NCBI RefSeq assembly: GCF_041381155.1
Contig: NC_091139.1
Coordinates: 9,920,383-9,984,382, forward strand
DNA from: Argopecten irradians
Lineage: Eukaryota > Mollusca > Bivalvia > Pectinida > Pectinidae
DNA: 64,000 nt
Direction: 5' to 3'
Shown: positions 1 through 13,976 of the stretch, in pieces
Position numbering within the stretch: the first letter of the stretch is position 1
Layout: the number at the start of each line of letters is the position of its first letter
Notes under the pieces: model-generated
Told to the model about the DNA's origin: nothing
Seen by the model: the letters and a program-made list of their open reading frames with translations, nothing else
Database searches by the model: none
Made by a program: the position numbers and the translations under genes

Positions 1-3000
1 TCTGTAATTTGATGTATGGATAAGCAGTAATAAAATGCAAAGTTTGCAGAGGTATCACTATTTTAATTACTGATCAAATTAGGAACATAGTCTAAACCAG
101 ACTGACAGATGTTGTAATGGATTTGATGATCAGATTGATTTCTTTACGCAATGACGCGCAAGCGTGATATGGGTCTGATGAAATCCATTGTTAAAGGATT
201 TGTGCAGTCAAAAATGATAATTTCAGTTTATGCTGGAAATGGCTTCATTAGACCGTGAAGAAACCTCTCCGTGCCGCGCGCGACCGGAATAACCTGTAAA
301 CCGCCGATATCGAGGTCAAATTTTCTGACCACCCGATTATGCATATTTTCTACCTCTAAACCGTGTGAGGTCATAATAGTCAGTGTCTTATAGCTGTACT
401 ATAACTGATGTGCTATCACTTACATCGACGGTCACAGGAAAAGCCGATCAAAGATTTTTTTATGATTACTTTTGAGTGAAGTAAATCGTACAATAACTTT
501 GGCTCGAATATAAATAACTATAAGAGTGAAATTCGATGTTTCAAGACTCTAATTTATGCCCTAATAGCAGGTATCTTCGTGTAATTATGAAAGAAAATCC
601 ACACAGAAATAAAAGTTTCAGATTTTTTGTCGAGGAGTTCAGCATCGAATCAGCTTTAATTAGATAGTATTTTTCTGTAGTCTGTATCTCTGATACATTG
701 TGAATTGCAAAGTTTGTGACTGTAAAATAAAATTTGACGTAACAATTTAAGAAATCCTTGATGTTTCTGGACATACGTACACACCGATGATTGATCATTA
801 CAAACATTGTATTGTGTGTTGCTAACCGAATAAATCGAGATACATTTATTGCAATACCGTAAAACATTTCAACATGTGGTAGAAAGAATTTACTTTTAAT
901 TTTATAAAAGATCAAATCATTGAGATATTAAGCAAAACAAACTATATTTTTCAGACGTGCGGTCGCTTCAAATTTTTAATGGATATACGAGTAGATACAC
1001 CGATATTATAGATATATAATTAGCCATGCCTTTGGTTTGATGGTTATGTAATACCTTGAACAGGATGTTGTTTACCTGTACACAACGCCATTCATCGAAC
1101 TCACCTGTAATTACCTGGTCGCGGGCAATTTGCTATTCGGTGGACTATATCGGGTATTTGCTATTGTCTTACTGTCAATCAGGTTAGGACATCCGTTTAT
1201 TGGATTGTGATTTGAATTATGGAAACCCCGTACATCTATGCTCTAGGTTTTTTATTGTCACCTCCATTTTTAAAATGAAGATGTACAAGCAAATGGAAAT
1301 AAAATATACCTAGGAATATATATTACATACACATATATATGTCGTACACAGGTAAAACAAAAATGGAAGGTGACTTATTCAGAAACAAAAATGGTTCTAA
1401 GAACTATTTCAACCAAAGGTTTAACCTTAAAAATTATTCCAGTCTAGTACTGTAATTACGGAATCGTGGCATATATCAATCTTCCATAATTTCTAAGGTA
1501 TTAGTAAAAATTCTAAGCATGTATTTTCACCGTTTCGAATCTAAATGTACATGTATAGTCAAACAAGAAGGGTTACAACATTATCACACTAAATATACTT
1601 ATTTAAATATCACTTAGTATATTTTTAAAAAGGTACAAGATATTATATCTATTTATAATGCCTGTATACAAGTAATTTCAATTTTCATTTGAACAGTTTA
1701 TGTGGTTACTTTTTGGATTATACGATAAATGTTCATATATCATACTATTAAATCTCGGTATGATATATACAAAACTGTCGACAATGAATATACTATTAAG
1801 GATTTAGTATAATTTTGAAGTGCAATCTACACTTAAACTGCAATTTAGGAACATATATCAGAAATACCATTGATGTATTTCTGCTTCTTAGTAAACGTTA
1901 TGGATAAAGTTTCAAAGGCAAAAATATATTGTAGATATAAATATTATTTTCGGTATAAGTTCGGTACTGTTACTCCAATATCACATAACTAATAACCGTC
2001 CACATTTTATTTTTACTCAAAAACTGTGCCGTGTTTGCATCGTTATAGCAGAAGTTTAAATAAAAACACGGATTCTAGATATATTCATGCTAAATTTTGG
2101 GATTTTACTCGTAAAAAGATAGTGTTACATTATACTGTTTTTTATTACACTGAAATTTACATCATCATATGCTATCTAAATCTCAGTCCAGACTGATCCG
2201 AACATCATTTTGATATCGCTATCATATTGGACTGATTATCTAATTTTCCCAAGATGTTCTCAATGGGCTGCAGAATCTGGAATGGAAATATTAATATCTG
2301 ATCAAAATTGTGATTTTTATTCATTCCTATAATTCATGTACATAGTTGAGTTTCTTAAACCGTTCTGGAATTCAAAATAAATAAAAAGAAGTAATTATTG
2401 TGTTTGTAATGCACTAAAACAGATTGACAATTAAAATGTTTCTGTCAACATGAATTTTGACACGTGTAGTTCCACAAAATTTAAATGTTATAATTATCTG
2501 CAGTTTTTGCGTGATTTCAATGTAGATCTAATGTCGATACGTATAAACCCCAACCCCCATATACAATATATGAATCAAAATTTATGATAGAATATTACAT
2601 GTCTACTAAATTACAGTAAAACTATTAAGTCTCTGGTTTAAATACTTGTAGATGACTTGTGTGCACATTCTGAAGATTACTATACATAACGTAAACACCC
2701 GCCCAGCTAATCCCGTACTTCGCTAAGATTTCAACCAATTTGCAACTCATAAAGAGAAATTTTTACGTCTACTAGCAACTTTCAATGTTAATGTTCCCTT
2801 TCAATATCTTTGTCTATAAAGTGTATACAATTATTGTCGGCCATTTTCTCGCTTCGTGCTCCTACTAGTGCCGCCTAATATAAGCGCCCCGGTAAGTCAG
2901 GGCGCATCACGATTCCGTTAACCTTCTCCACCGTGTATAGGTCTAGTGTGAATTCCTGTCTAAACAGGATAATCACACTAGCAGACATGGCGAGACCTAT

Positions 3001-4984
3001 AAGTGCTGTGACCTGTAACTCAGAGAGGGAGGAAGAGAAAGAAAGAAAGTGAGAGGGAGAATTAAATATGTAGAAAAATGTTAATCGTTAAGATGAATAC
3101 AAGTATGTGTTACTTTTTACACTACAGTCTTTAGAAAGAATGCATAAATCATTGAAAAATAAGTAAGAAATCTACACGAAAGTTTTACCCTCATTAAATA
3201 TACATAATTATCCACCAGCCTCCGCATCCAGGTGAAATTGTACAGGGTTACGTTGTTCATCGCGGTTCTCACAATTACGCTTTCGTCCCGCATTGCTTAA
3301 CATTTTATAAGAAAACGAAAGTTCATGACAATGCTATTTAATAATTTAAAAAAAAAATCAGAGAAACGTAGCAACAATCCCCAATCGCTGAAAAGACGTT
3401 TTTGAAAATCACAGGTAGGTGTGTCGAGCGCCGTATGCAAGCATTGATAGTGATGAGCTGCGCTGCCTCGCAAAGGGTCGATTACGTCACGCACCAAATA
3501 AGTCTCGTTACCACAATACATGTCCTGACACCGAAATGCGGATATCTAGGTGTCCGACAACTAATGACTCCGAGTGTCTTGAAAGGAGAACACACCTCAT
3601 TTTATCGTGACACAAATTCTTTGATAGTATAGTATAGTTTTCCTTTAGCTAGATGACTCTATGTCGCGGTACCATTTTTCAATAATCTTTGTTGAAGTTA
3701 AAAGTTAACGGCTTAAGTTAACAAGCCGATTCCAAACAGTACATAAAAAATTAATGGTAACGGCCTTCTAGCGTAGATAGCAACAGAGAAAAGAAAAACT
3801 CTGCTCACAATTAATTAAATGATAAAATTGCTTTTTTATTTGCCGTCAGCATCAACGTGGGTTCTGTTGTGATCACGTCTTTTATAATACTGAAATATTG
3901 TCCTCCGCCATCTTATACTTGTATACATTGTAATGTCATATTATAATGATAATAATTGTACTGTTCCCTATATGCTTGTTATGCTTTGGATGGAATAAAA
4001 AACTTGAAACTTGTAGATAATAATACTTGACGAAAATAAAAGATCCACGACTGCTTGACCCGCGGGCAATTTTCACGGGTCGCTGCGCATGTTACATGTC
4101 CCTGCGCGGTAGCAAGTCGGATACAATGGAGTTTGTTTTGACAGTGATCTTAGCATGAACTTGAATATATCATTCACTTTTCATAACGTAGACAAAACGT
4201 ATACAATGTATTTAATTAAATAAATGCATGTCAGTTTGCATCATGCGTATTGTAACTGTATTCAAGGGATGTGCATTTGATATCTATTTGTGTCTTCCCT
4301 GTACGATACGACATAATATATAGAATTATAGTAGATTTTGTAATATTCATTTTGAATATATAGCACTTGTTCCAAAATATGCCTCAAATAATGTTGTGAT
4401 ATATATAAATCAGCCATTCAAGAAATGTACACAATTTCGTTAATCAAAACAGATTCCATAATATGCATAACTTCGACAAATAATTTTGTTAATCAGCCAT
4501 ACAAGATATGTACACAATTTCGTTAATCAAAACAGATTACGTACGTTATCAGAAACATATCTATATATTATATTTATAACGTAATAATCAATAAACTTGA
4601 AATACACAATATGTTAAAAAAACATCAAATCTTTGTACAGTGTACTTAAACTAAGACCGATTCCAAGGACTTAAACGTCCTTGCCGATTCCAACACAACC
4701 CTAATATGTCAGGAATTTTCAATAAGTTTATACAGTGAATGCAAACTTTGGAGAAAAAGAACTGTAAATATAGTAACTGAAAACTATATATATTCCATGC
4801 TCAGTTGCACAGCACATGCGATACGGTAGCGATACAGTGACAGCGATACCGCCAGTCGACTATATATTGGGAGCCGTGCTCTCGTTATGGGTGAGTGGTC
4901 AACACACTAGCGAAGCTCGCCCGCCGCCTCACTGCGCTGTCGCCGTAGGGGGTCAATGAGAACAATAGGCAGTGGTATTTCCAC
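1..4984. other. AT-rich stretch without a recognised gene
   Basis: No open reading frame here resembles a protein I know, and none continues across plausible splice sites. The longest frames (124 codons on the minus strand near 541-915, 76 codons near 3402-3632) are what AT-rich DNA gives by chance. A more GC-rich patch at about 4800-4960 could be promoter-like, but I see no TATA box or exon to support that. The ORC1 exons upstream of 25480 are not seen here. Confidence 0.6.
4411..4538 (+). repeat. Direct repeat pair, about 45 bp
   Basis: The segments at 4411-4456 and 4494-4538 are near identical; both start with CAGCCAT and run through TGTACACAATTTCGTTAATC to AAAACAGATT. They are separated by about 37 bp of AT-rich DNA. 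This is a small local duplication with no gene attached. Confidence 0.75.
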
Positions 4985-5415
4985 GAAAAAAAATAACGCT
5001 TTCAAAAAATATAACGTTTCCAACGATACTCGTAACGTGGTCACGTAAATAATCACATGTTCTGTTGATGCTAACAAAGTTTCACATAAATATCACGTAA
5101 CATTCTGGCAATAACATGGGAAACAAAATCATTAACAATCATTGCTGACACTAACACGTGAAATGAAATGAATAACAATGCAAAATAAATAATAACATCA
5201 GACACTAAATCTAACATCATTTAAATAAGACAAACGCATGCAAAGATAGAGATAACACAGCAGCAAAAATATAACGTGTACTAGAAAATAATAACATGCT
5301 TTTAGTTAAAGATAACTAAAATTTTGATAATAACAGTAAAACAGATATAACCAACATAAATATTTAAAAAATCACGAATATGGTTAAAATAACAATTTAA
5401 GAACGAAAATTAACA
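4985..5415 (+). repeat. AATAAC/ATAACG-rich low-complexity tract
   Basis: The word TAAC preceded by A or T recurs every 12-25 bp for about 430 bp (for example AAATAACG, ATATAACG, AATAACATG). Spacing is irregular, so it may be a decayed simple tandem repeat. No coding potential is seen. Confidence 0.45.
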
Positions 5416-5851
5416 GAACAGGGCTACCAGTGTATGTGTGATATACATGTATGTGTACACGTAGACGTACAGTATGGCTGCCGATATCTCGAAAAATAAA
5501 AAAGTGAAATCGTTCAATTTCATGAGTTTATTTTTTATCTTTTAATCACTTTTATTCCATGTGCCGTTATGTGAAGTCCCGAATTGAGGTGATATTACTT
5601 TTAAATAATTTGAATACATGTTAGATAGACTACATATAGATTGATGAATATAGCTACAATGTAGATCGTAATTACTATAAATGCCGACCAGGACACATTG
5701 CGCACGGCTTCGAGAATCCTAAAATACTCGAAGTTTTGTTTAAAAATATGAGAAAAAGTAACTATAAAATGACTCATTTGAATGTTATAAACTAAATTCC
5801 AAAATTTCTGACGAAAAAGTAAACCAGAATACATAATCTTGTGACTATGAA

Positions 5852-7481
5852 CAAGAGGCCCAGAGGGCCTATATCGCTCACCTGGTTTGTAATGCCAAGT
5901 AATGTTCTGAATACAGGTTCATTGTTTCTTTTCTGAAGGAATTTTAATATTAACCTCTAAATCCCCTATTGGGCCCCACCCCTCCCGCCCCCAGGGGGTC
6001 AGAGCCAAAATTTATACAAGTTCTGTTCCCCTTCCCCCAAGGATGTTTATGGCCAAATTTGGTCACAATCCAAGAAAAACTCTAGGACAAGAAGTGATTT
6101 ATAGGATTTACCTCTATTTCCCCTATTGGGCCCCACCCGTCCTGTCCTCGGGGGGCCAGAGTCAAAATTTATACAAGTTCTGTTCCCCTTCCCCCAAGGA
6201 TGTTTGTGGCCAAATTTGGTTACAATCCATGCAGAACTCTATGACTAGTAGCGATTTAAAGGATTTACCTCTATTTCCCCTATTGGGCCCCGCCCCTCCT
6301 GCCCCCGGGGGACTAGAGCCAAAATTTATACAAGTTCTCTTCCCCTTCCCCAAAGGATGTTTATGGCCAAATTTGGTTACATTCCATTCAGAACTCTATG
6401 ACAAGTAGCGATTTAAAGGATTTACCTCTATTTCCCCTATTGGGCCCCGCCCCTCCTGCCCCTGGGGGATCAGAACCAAAATTTATACAAGTTCTGTTCC
6501 CCTTCCCCCAAGGATGTTTGTGGCCAAATTTGGTTACAATTCATGTAGAGCTCTATGACTAGTAGAGATTTAAAGGATTTACCTCTATTTCCCCTATTGG
6601 GCCCCGCCCCTCCTGCCCCCGGGGGGTCAGAGCCAAAATTTATACAAGGTCTGTTCCCCTTCCCCCAAGGATGTTTGTGGCCAAATTTGGTTACATTCCA
6701 TTCAGAACTCTATGACTAGTAGCGATTTAAAGGATTTACCTCTATTTCCCCTATTGGGCCCCGCCCCTCCTGCCCCCGGGGGACCAGAGTCAAAATTTAC
6801 ACAAGTTCTGTTCCCCTTCCCCCAAGGATGTTTGTGGCCGAATTTGGTTACAATTCATGTAGAACTCTATTACAAGTAGCGATATAAAGGATTTACCTTT
6901 ATTTCCCCTATTGGGCCCCGCCCCTCCTGCCCCTGGGGGACCAGAGCCAAAATTTATACAAGTTCTGTTTCCCCTCCCCCAAGGATGTTTGTGGTCAAAT
7001 TTGGTTACAATCCATGCAGAACTCTAGGACAAGTAGCGATTTATAGGATTTACCTCTATTTCCCCTATTGGGCCCCGCCCCTCCTGCCCCTGGGGTACCA
7101 GAGCCAAAATTTATACAAGTTCTGTTCCCCCTCCCCCAAGGATGTTTGTGGTCAAATTTGGTTACAATCCATGCAGAACTCTAGGACAAGTAGCGATTTA
7201 TAGGATTTACCTCTATTTCCCCTATTGGGCCCCGCCCCTCCTGCCCCGGGGGGGACAGAGCCAAAATTTATACAAGTTCTGTTCCCCCTCCCCCAAGGAT
7301 GTTTGTGGCCAAATTTGGTTACAATCCATGCAGAACTCTATGACTAGTAGCGATTTAAAGGAAATGTTGACGGACGGACGGACGACGGACGGACGGACGG
7401 ACGGACGGACGGACGGACGGACGGACGACAGACGCCGCGCCATGACATAAGCTCACCGGCCCTTCAGGCCAGGTGAACTAA
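5852..7481 (+). mobile_element. Pearl-like tandem-core element, family A (complete)
   Basis: The 5' end CAAGAGGCCCAGAGGGCCT forms a hairpin (AGGCCC/GGGCCT) and is followed by GCTCACCTGG. The core holds about nine tandem units of 157 bp (the phrase starting CCTCTATTTCCCCTATTGGG recurs at 6425 and 6582, for example). Next come a (GGAC)n microsatellite near 7365-7430 and a 3' hairpin GGCC/GGCC within CTCACC...AGGTGAAC, ending CTAAAAA. No protein is encoded; ORFs of up to 121 codons exist only because of the repeat. The architecture matches what I recall of bivalve pearl elements and of Helentron-associated non-autonomous elements. The family name is inference. Confidence 0.82.
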
Positions 7482-8003
7482 AAATGACAAAATTCGGGAT
7501 CTCGGCAGTACTGTACGTAATGGCTGCAGTGCGCTTGGGGTATCTACGAAGGCAAATTTTAATTTGGTCATAATCACACATCGTAAGGTGTTTTACCAAG
7601 AAAGACTCAGAAAACAGTAATTGCTTATTAAAATATCAGTATAATATTTGGGGAAACTTGGAATTTAATTTGTAGTTTCTGTCAATTTTGTAACTTCTGT
7701 CAATGTTTATACGTAGGTCTAATGGCGACCGTGTTTTTTTCTCGAGGCGGTAGAAAATTGAGTATAAACGGAGTAAAATATATAAATACCAGATGTTTAT
7801 ATCTAAATATTATTGTTAAATATATTTATGTACCCTTTTTATAATTCAAATAACGCAATAGTTCTCGGATTGTCGTACTATTTATTACAATAAAATGTAA
7901 ACAAACATCGCAAGCGGCTGTTTTCCCTCTATGTTTATGTGTAGATATACGGAGTTGTACCTTTGAGCGCCCGGATGTACCTATGTGTGACGTCATCGCC
8001 ATC
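7482..8003. other. Spacer between two family A copies, no gene
   Basis: AT-rich sequence with no coding signal. The segment at about 7490-7525 is an imperfect inverted match to 5463-5492, so this spacer and the DNA left of the family A copy may be two parts of one older element split by that insertion. Confidence 0.4.
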
Positions 8004-8567
8004 TTTTCTGAAATCTCCTATTGGGCCCCACCCCTCCTGCCCCTGGGGGATCAGAGCCAAAATTTATACAAGTTCTGTTCCCCCTCCCCCATGGATCTTT
8101 GTGGCCAAATTTGGTTACAATCCATGCAGAACTCTAGGACAAGTAGCGATTTATAGGATTTACCTCTATTTCCCCTATTGGGCCCCGCCCCTCCTGCCCC
8201 CGGGGGGTCAGTGCCAAAATTTATACAAGTTCTGTTCCCCCTCCCCCAAGGATGTTTGTGGCCAAATTTGGTTACAATCCATGCAGAACTCTAGGACAAG
8301 TAGCGATTTATAGGATTTACCTCTATTTCCCCTATTGGGCCCCGCCCCTCCTGCCCCCGGGGGGTCAGTGCCAAAATTTATACAAGTTCTGTTCCCCCTC
8401 CCCCATGGATGTTTGTGGCCAAATTTGGTTACAATCCATGCAGAACTCTATGACTAGTAGCGATTTAAAGGAAATGTTGACGGACGGACGGACGACGGAC
8501 GGACGGACAGACGACGGACGCCACGCCATGACATAAGCTCACCGGCCCTTCGGGCCAGATGAGCTAA
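8004..8567 (+). mobile_element. Pearl-like element, family A, 5'-truncated
   Basis: This copy begins inside the 157-bp unit (TCCTATTGGGCCCCACCCC) and lacks the CAAGAGGCCC hairpin. It holds about three units, the (GGAC)n tract near 8480-8520 and the 3' hairpin with the terminal CTAAAAA. The units are closest to those at the 3' end of the copy at 5852-7481. Confidence 0.8.
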
Positions 8568-8790
8568 AAACAAAGCTAACCAATCAGGGACGTCATTTCA
8601 TGAGTTTGCCAGATCAACAATCAGCAGCAGACCACAGATCATAAAATTAGCCATCTTGGTTGACATGTTATATGATGCTGACAAAAAGGCACGCTTAATA
8701 TCAAATACATCACAAATTTGTTTAAACTGTATAAAACCAGACATTGAATCACAGCTTCGGGGGCTGGAAATATACATTGTTATATTTAAA

Positions 8791-10858
8791 CAAGAGATCC
8801 CAGAGGGATCTTGGCGCCCACCAAAGAATGATCTATATCTGACAAAGGAAAGATGGATCTTTTCTCTACTTTTTAAACTTTTTCAAACATACTACATATA
8901 AAATTTGAGACAGATCACTTCAGTACCTTTTGAGAAATAGCGGTAACAAACTTCAACTATCAAAATCCAAGATGACTCCTTGGCGGCCATCTCGTTGATC
9001 AATCGGTCCCAAATCACAATATGCACAACTAGGGTCCTAGGGGAATCTACATATGCCAATTGAGAAACATCCCTTCAGTACTTTCTGAGAAATAGCGATA
9101 ACAAACTTTAACTATCAAAATCCAAGATGGCCGCCGGTCGGCTATCTTGTTGACCGATTTTTCTCAAAATGTAATATGCACCACTAGGGTCCTAGGGGAA
9201 CCTACATATGAAATTTGATAAAGATCCTTTCAGTACTTTCTGAGAAATAGCGGTAACAAACTTTAACTATCAAAATCCAAGATGGACGCCAGTCGGCCAT
9301 CTTATTCACTGATCAGTCCCAAAATGCAATATGCACAACTAGGGTCCTAGGGGAATCTACATATGCCATTTGAGAAACATCCCTTTAGTACTTTCTGAGA
9401 AATAGCGATAACAAACTTTAACTATCAAAATCCAAGATGGCCTCCGGTTGGCTATCTTGTTGACCGATCTTTCTCAAAATGTAATATGCACAACTAGGGT
9501 CCTAGGGGAACCTACATATGAAATTTGATAAAGATCCCTTCAATACTTTATGAGAAATAGCAGTAACAAATTTTAACTATCAAAATCCAAGATGGCCACC
9601 AGTCGCCCATCTTGTTGAGCAATCGGTCCAAAAATGCAATATGCACAACAAGGGTCCTAGGGGAACCTACATACAAAATTTGAGAAAGATTGCTTCAGTA
9701 CTTTCTGAGAAATAGCGGTAACAAACTTTAACTATCAAAATCCAAGATGGCCGCCAGTCGGCCATCTTGTTGAACGATCGGTCCCAAAATGCAATATGCA
9801 CAGCTAGGGTCCTAGGGGAACCTTCATGAAATTTGAGAAAGATTGCTTCAGTACTTTCTGAGAAATAGCGGTAACAAACTTCAACTATCAAAATCCAAGA
9901 TGGACGCTGGTCAGCCATCTTGTTAAGCGATCGGTCCCAAAATGCAATATGCACAACTAGGGTCCTAGGGGAACCTACATATGAAATTTGAGAAAGATCC
10001 CTTCAATACTTTCTGAGAAATAGCGGCCATCTTGTTTTTCCTATCAGCCTCAAAATCTGTATGGCACAAATAGGGACCAAGGGTAACCTCCATGTGAAGT
10101 TTGAACAAAATTCCTTCAGTAGTTCTCAAGAAATATCGATAACAAACTTCAACTGCCAAAATCGAAGATGGCTGCCTGCGGCCATCTTGTTTTTCCGATC
10201 AGCCTCAAAATCTGTATGGCACAAATATGGACCAAGGTTACCCTTCATGTGAAGTTTGAACAAAATCCCTTCAGTAGTTCTCAAGAAATATCGATAACAA
10301 ACTTCAACTGCCAAAATCAAAGGTGGCTGCCTGGCGGCCATCTTGTTTTTCCGATCCGCCTCAAAATCTGTATGGCACAACTAGAGACCAAGGGTAACCT
10401 TCATGTGAAGTTTGAACAAAATCCCTTAAGTAGTTCTCAAGAAATATCGATAACAAACTTCAACTACCTAAATCAAAGATGGCTGCCTTGCGGCCATCTT
10501 GTTTTTCCGATCAGCCTCAAAATCTGTATGGCACAACTAGGGACCAAGGGTAACCTTCATCTGAAGTTTGAACAAAATCCCTTCAGTAGTTCTCAAGAAA
10601 TATCGATAACAAACTTCAACTGCCAAAATCAAAGATGGCTGCCTGCGGCCATCTTGTTTTTCCGATCAGCCTCAAAATCTGTTTGGCACAAATATGGACC
10701 AAGGGGACCCTCCATGTGAAGTTTGAACAAAATCCCTGTAGCAGTTTTTAAGAAATAGTGATAACAAGCATTGTTTACGGACGGACGACGGATGACGGAC
10801 GACGGACCACGGACGCAGGGTGATTTGAATAGCCCACCATCTGATGATGGTGGGCTAA
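8791..10858 (+). mobile_element. Pearl-like tandem-core element, family B (complete)
   Basis: The 5' end CAAGAGATCCCAGAGGGATC forms a hairpin (GATCCC/GGGATC) and is followed by GGCGCCCACC. The core is tandem units of about 155 bp carrying AAAATCCAAGATGG and a palindrome-like CGGCCATCTTG. After about 10020 the array changes to a diverged subtype with period 156 (CAAAATCTGTATGGCAC, CTCAAGAAATATCGATAAC). A GGAC/GACGG tract near 10778-10815 precedes a 3' hairpin with 11-bp arms (AGCCCACCATC, loop TGAT, GATGGTGGGCT) and CTAAAAA. It shares layout with family A but almost no sequence. Confidence 0.82.
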
Positions 10859-11689
10859 AAACTGAGTTGAGTCATCGTAGGATGACAATGAAGTCATCAA
10901 TAAAGGGAAATAACTATAGATTTACTGCGTCCACCTCTCTAGATCTACATTTTATAGTCATCGGAAAACATTCGTTTGAATGATCATAGCTTTTTCCCCT
11001 TTTATGTTGATGGTTTATAAATAATTACAATTATAGCATTGCATTTTATGTTCTAGAATCTAGAATTTCATAACGAATCAGAAATTTAAAAAAATAATAT
11101 GAATTTATGACTATTGAAATCCATTGTCTACGATGGGCAAATAATAAACATGTACAATAATATTTGGTATATATTGCGAAGATTTATAACACACACTACC
11201 TAAAATTGATTCTAAAATTGCATTCATTACGGTACTTTATATCTAAGATATTAATCATCCTACAATATATGCTTTTATAACATGTATTTCATCTGATATA
11301 ACGCCCTCTCACTATTGATGTAACATTACAGAATATACAATTGCAAACATCACACGTTTTAAGTTTAAATGTTTAGGTCGACATATAGTCATGTGAGTAT
11401 TTATCTAAGGAATGCCATGTAAATTATTTTAAATGTACGTATAGCATAAAATACAGTTGAGAGTTTCCAATACTGTTATATTCATAATCTGAATTGTATA
11501 AATTTATTTACATCAAATTTGTCATGAGACGAAAACCATAAAGTTATATATTGTCTTCCTCCCAACATTTTGCTTGGTTTGTTTTCGTTTTGTTTTCGTA
11601 CAGCATTTCAGTCAACCATTAAGATCTTTTGAAGGCATGGACTTTCTCAAAATGAAAACATAGATTCTGAAAAATCTGGCCAATATATA
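10859..11689. other. AT-rich spacer, nothing recognised
   Basis: About 830 bp between a family B element and the left end of a TA-flanked element. No ORF, RNA gene or repeat unit is recognised. Confidence 0.5.
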
Positions 11690-12096
11690 CCGTATTTCAC
11701 CGCAAATAAGACCCCCCTCCCAGAGAAGAAATAAAGGTCAAAAGTGGTGGGGGGTCTTATTTGCGGACAACCCGCCTGATAACATCGATCTTTGAGGTCG
11801 CCATCTTGGATTTTTTAATGTCCTGTCATTGTTGTATCTGTCATATGACAGATGGGTAATAGCAAGATGTTCAAGTATCAATAATAATAATGAAGACGTG
11901 TGAGTAAAATTAAATCAAATGTTATGACAAAATAAAATATAAACAATACTAGGGCAGTTGTAACATAAGTCTGAAAGGGAAACGCACATTTTTGCAAGAG
12001 TCACGCGGACATTCACCAATGAATCAAAACGAAGAAACAGCATCATAAGCAATGTCACTTTAATCCAGAAGTTTTAATAATCGTATAGTTATTTAA

Positions 12097-13976
12097 CAAG
12101 AGATCCCAGAGGGATCTTGACGCCCACCAAAGATTGATCTATGTCTGACAAATGAAAGAGGGATCTTTTCTCTGCTTTTCAAACTTACACTTCTTTTTTC
12201 TGCTTTTCAAACTTTAAACTATCAAAATCCAAGATGGTGGTCGCAAAATGCAATAGGCAGAACTAGGGTCCTAGAGGAACCTACATATGATATTTGAGAA
12301 CAATCCCTTCAATACTTTCTGAGAAATAGCGGTAACAAACTTTAACTATCAAAATCCAAGATGGCCACCGGTCAGCCATCTTGTTGACCGATCAGTCCCA
12401 AAATGCAATATGCACAACTGGGGTCCTAGGGGAACCTACATATGAAATTTGAGAAAGATCCCTTCAGTGCTTTCTGAGAAATAGCGGTAACAAACTTTAA
12501 CTATCAAAATCCAAGATGGCTACCTGGCGGCCATCTTGTTGACCGATCAGTCCCAAAATGCAATATGCACAACTGGGGTCCTAGGGGAACCTACATATGA
12601 AATTTGAGAAAGATCCCTTCAGTGCTTTCTGAGAAATAGCGGTAACAAACTTTTACTATCAAAATCCAAGATGGCTACCTGGTGGCCATCTTGTTGACTG
12701 ATCAGTCCCAAAATGCAATATGCACTACTAGGGTCCTAGGGGAACCTACATATGAAATTTGAGAACAATCCCTTCAATACTTTCTGAGAAATAGCCGTAA
12801 CAAACTTTAACTATCAAAATCCAAGATGGCTGCTGGTCGGCCATCTTGTTGACCGATCAGTCCCAAAATGTAATATGCAGAACTAGGGTCCTAGAGGACC
12901 CTACATATGAAATTTGAGAACAATCCCTTCAATACTTTCTGAGAAATAGCGGTAACAAACTTTAACTATCAAAATCCAAGATGGCCACCGGTCGGCCATC
13001 TTGTTGACCGATCAGTCCCAAAATGCAATATGCACAACTGGGGTCCTAGGGGAACCTACATATGAAATTTGAGAAAGATCCCTTCAGTACTTTCTGAGAA
13101 TAGCGGTAACAAACTTTAACTATCAAAATCCAAGATGGCGGCTGGTCGGCCATCTTGTTGACCGATCTTTCTCAAAATGCAATATGCACAACTAGGGTCC
13201 TACGGGAACCTACATATGAAATTTGAGAACAATCCCTTCAATACTTTATGAGAAATAGCGGTAACAAACTTTAACTATCAAAATCCAAGATGGCTGCCTG
13301 GCGGCCATCTTGTTGACCGATCAGTCCCAAAATACAATATGCACAACAAGGGTCCTAGGGGAACCTACATATGAAATTTGAGAAAGATCCCTTCAGTGCT
13401 TTCTGAGAAATAGCGGTAACAAACTTTAACTATCAAAATCCAAGATGGCCGCTGGTCGGCCATCTTGTTGACCGATCTTTCTCAAAATGCAATATGCACA
13501 ACTAGGGTCCTACGGGAACCTACATATGAAATTTGAGAAAGATCCCTTCAATACTTTATGAGAAATAGCGGTAACAAACTTTAACTATCAAAATCCAAGA
13601 TGGCTGCCTGGCGGCCATCTTGTTGACCGATCAGTCCCAAAATACAATATGCACAACTAGGGTCCTAGGGGAACCTACATATGAAATTTGAGAAAGATCC
13701 CTTCAGTGCTTTCTGAGAAATAGCGGTAACAAACTTTAACTATCAAAATCCAAGATGGCTGCCTGGCGGCCATCTTGTTGACCGATCAGTCCCAAAATAC
13801 AATATGCACAACTAGGGTCCTAGGGGAACCTACATATGAAATTTGAGAAAGATCCCTTCAGTACTTTTAGAGAAATAGCGGTAACAAGAATTGTTAACGG
13901 ACGGACGGACGGACGGACGACGGACCACGGACGAAAGGCGATTTGAATAGCCCACCATCTGATGATGGTGGGCTAA
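12097..13976 (+). mobile_element. Pearl-like element, family B, nested
   Basis: It starts with the CAAGAGATCCC hairpin and GACGCCCACC, carries about ten units of about 155 bp (each with AAAATCCAAGATGG and GGCCATCTTGTTGACCGATC), then a GGAC tract near 13898-13930 and the perfect 11-bp hairpin with CTAAAAA. All units are of the first family B subtype, and several pairs are almost identical, so the array expanded recently. No target duplication is evident. Confidence 0.82.

Noticed and set aside
6043..8536. Repeated ORFs with NPCRTLGQVAIYRIYLYFPYW
   Set aside because: They follow the 157-bp core unit of family A elements; the same frames recur at each copy and end in the (GGAC)n microsatellite, so they are repeat by-products.
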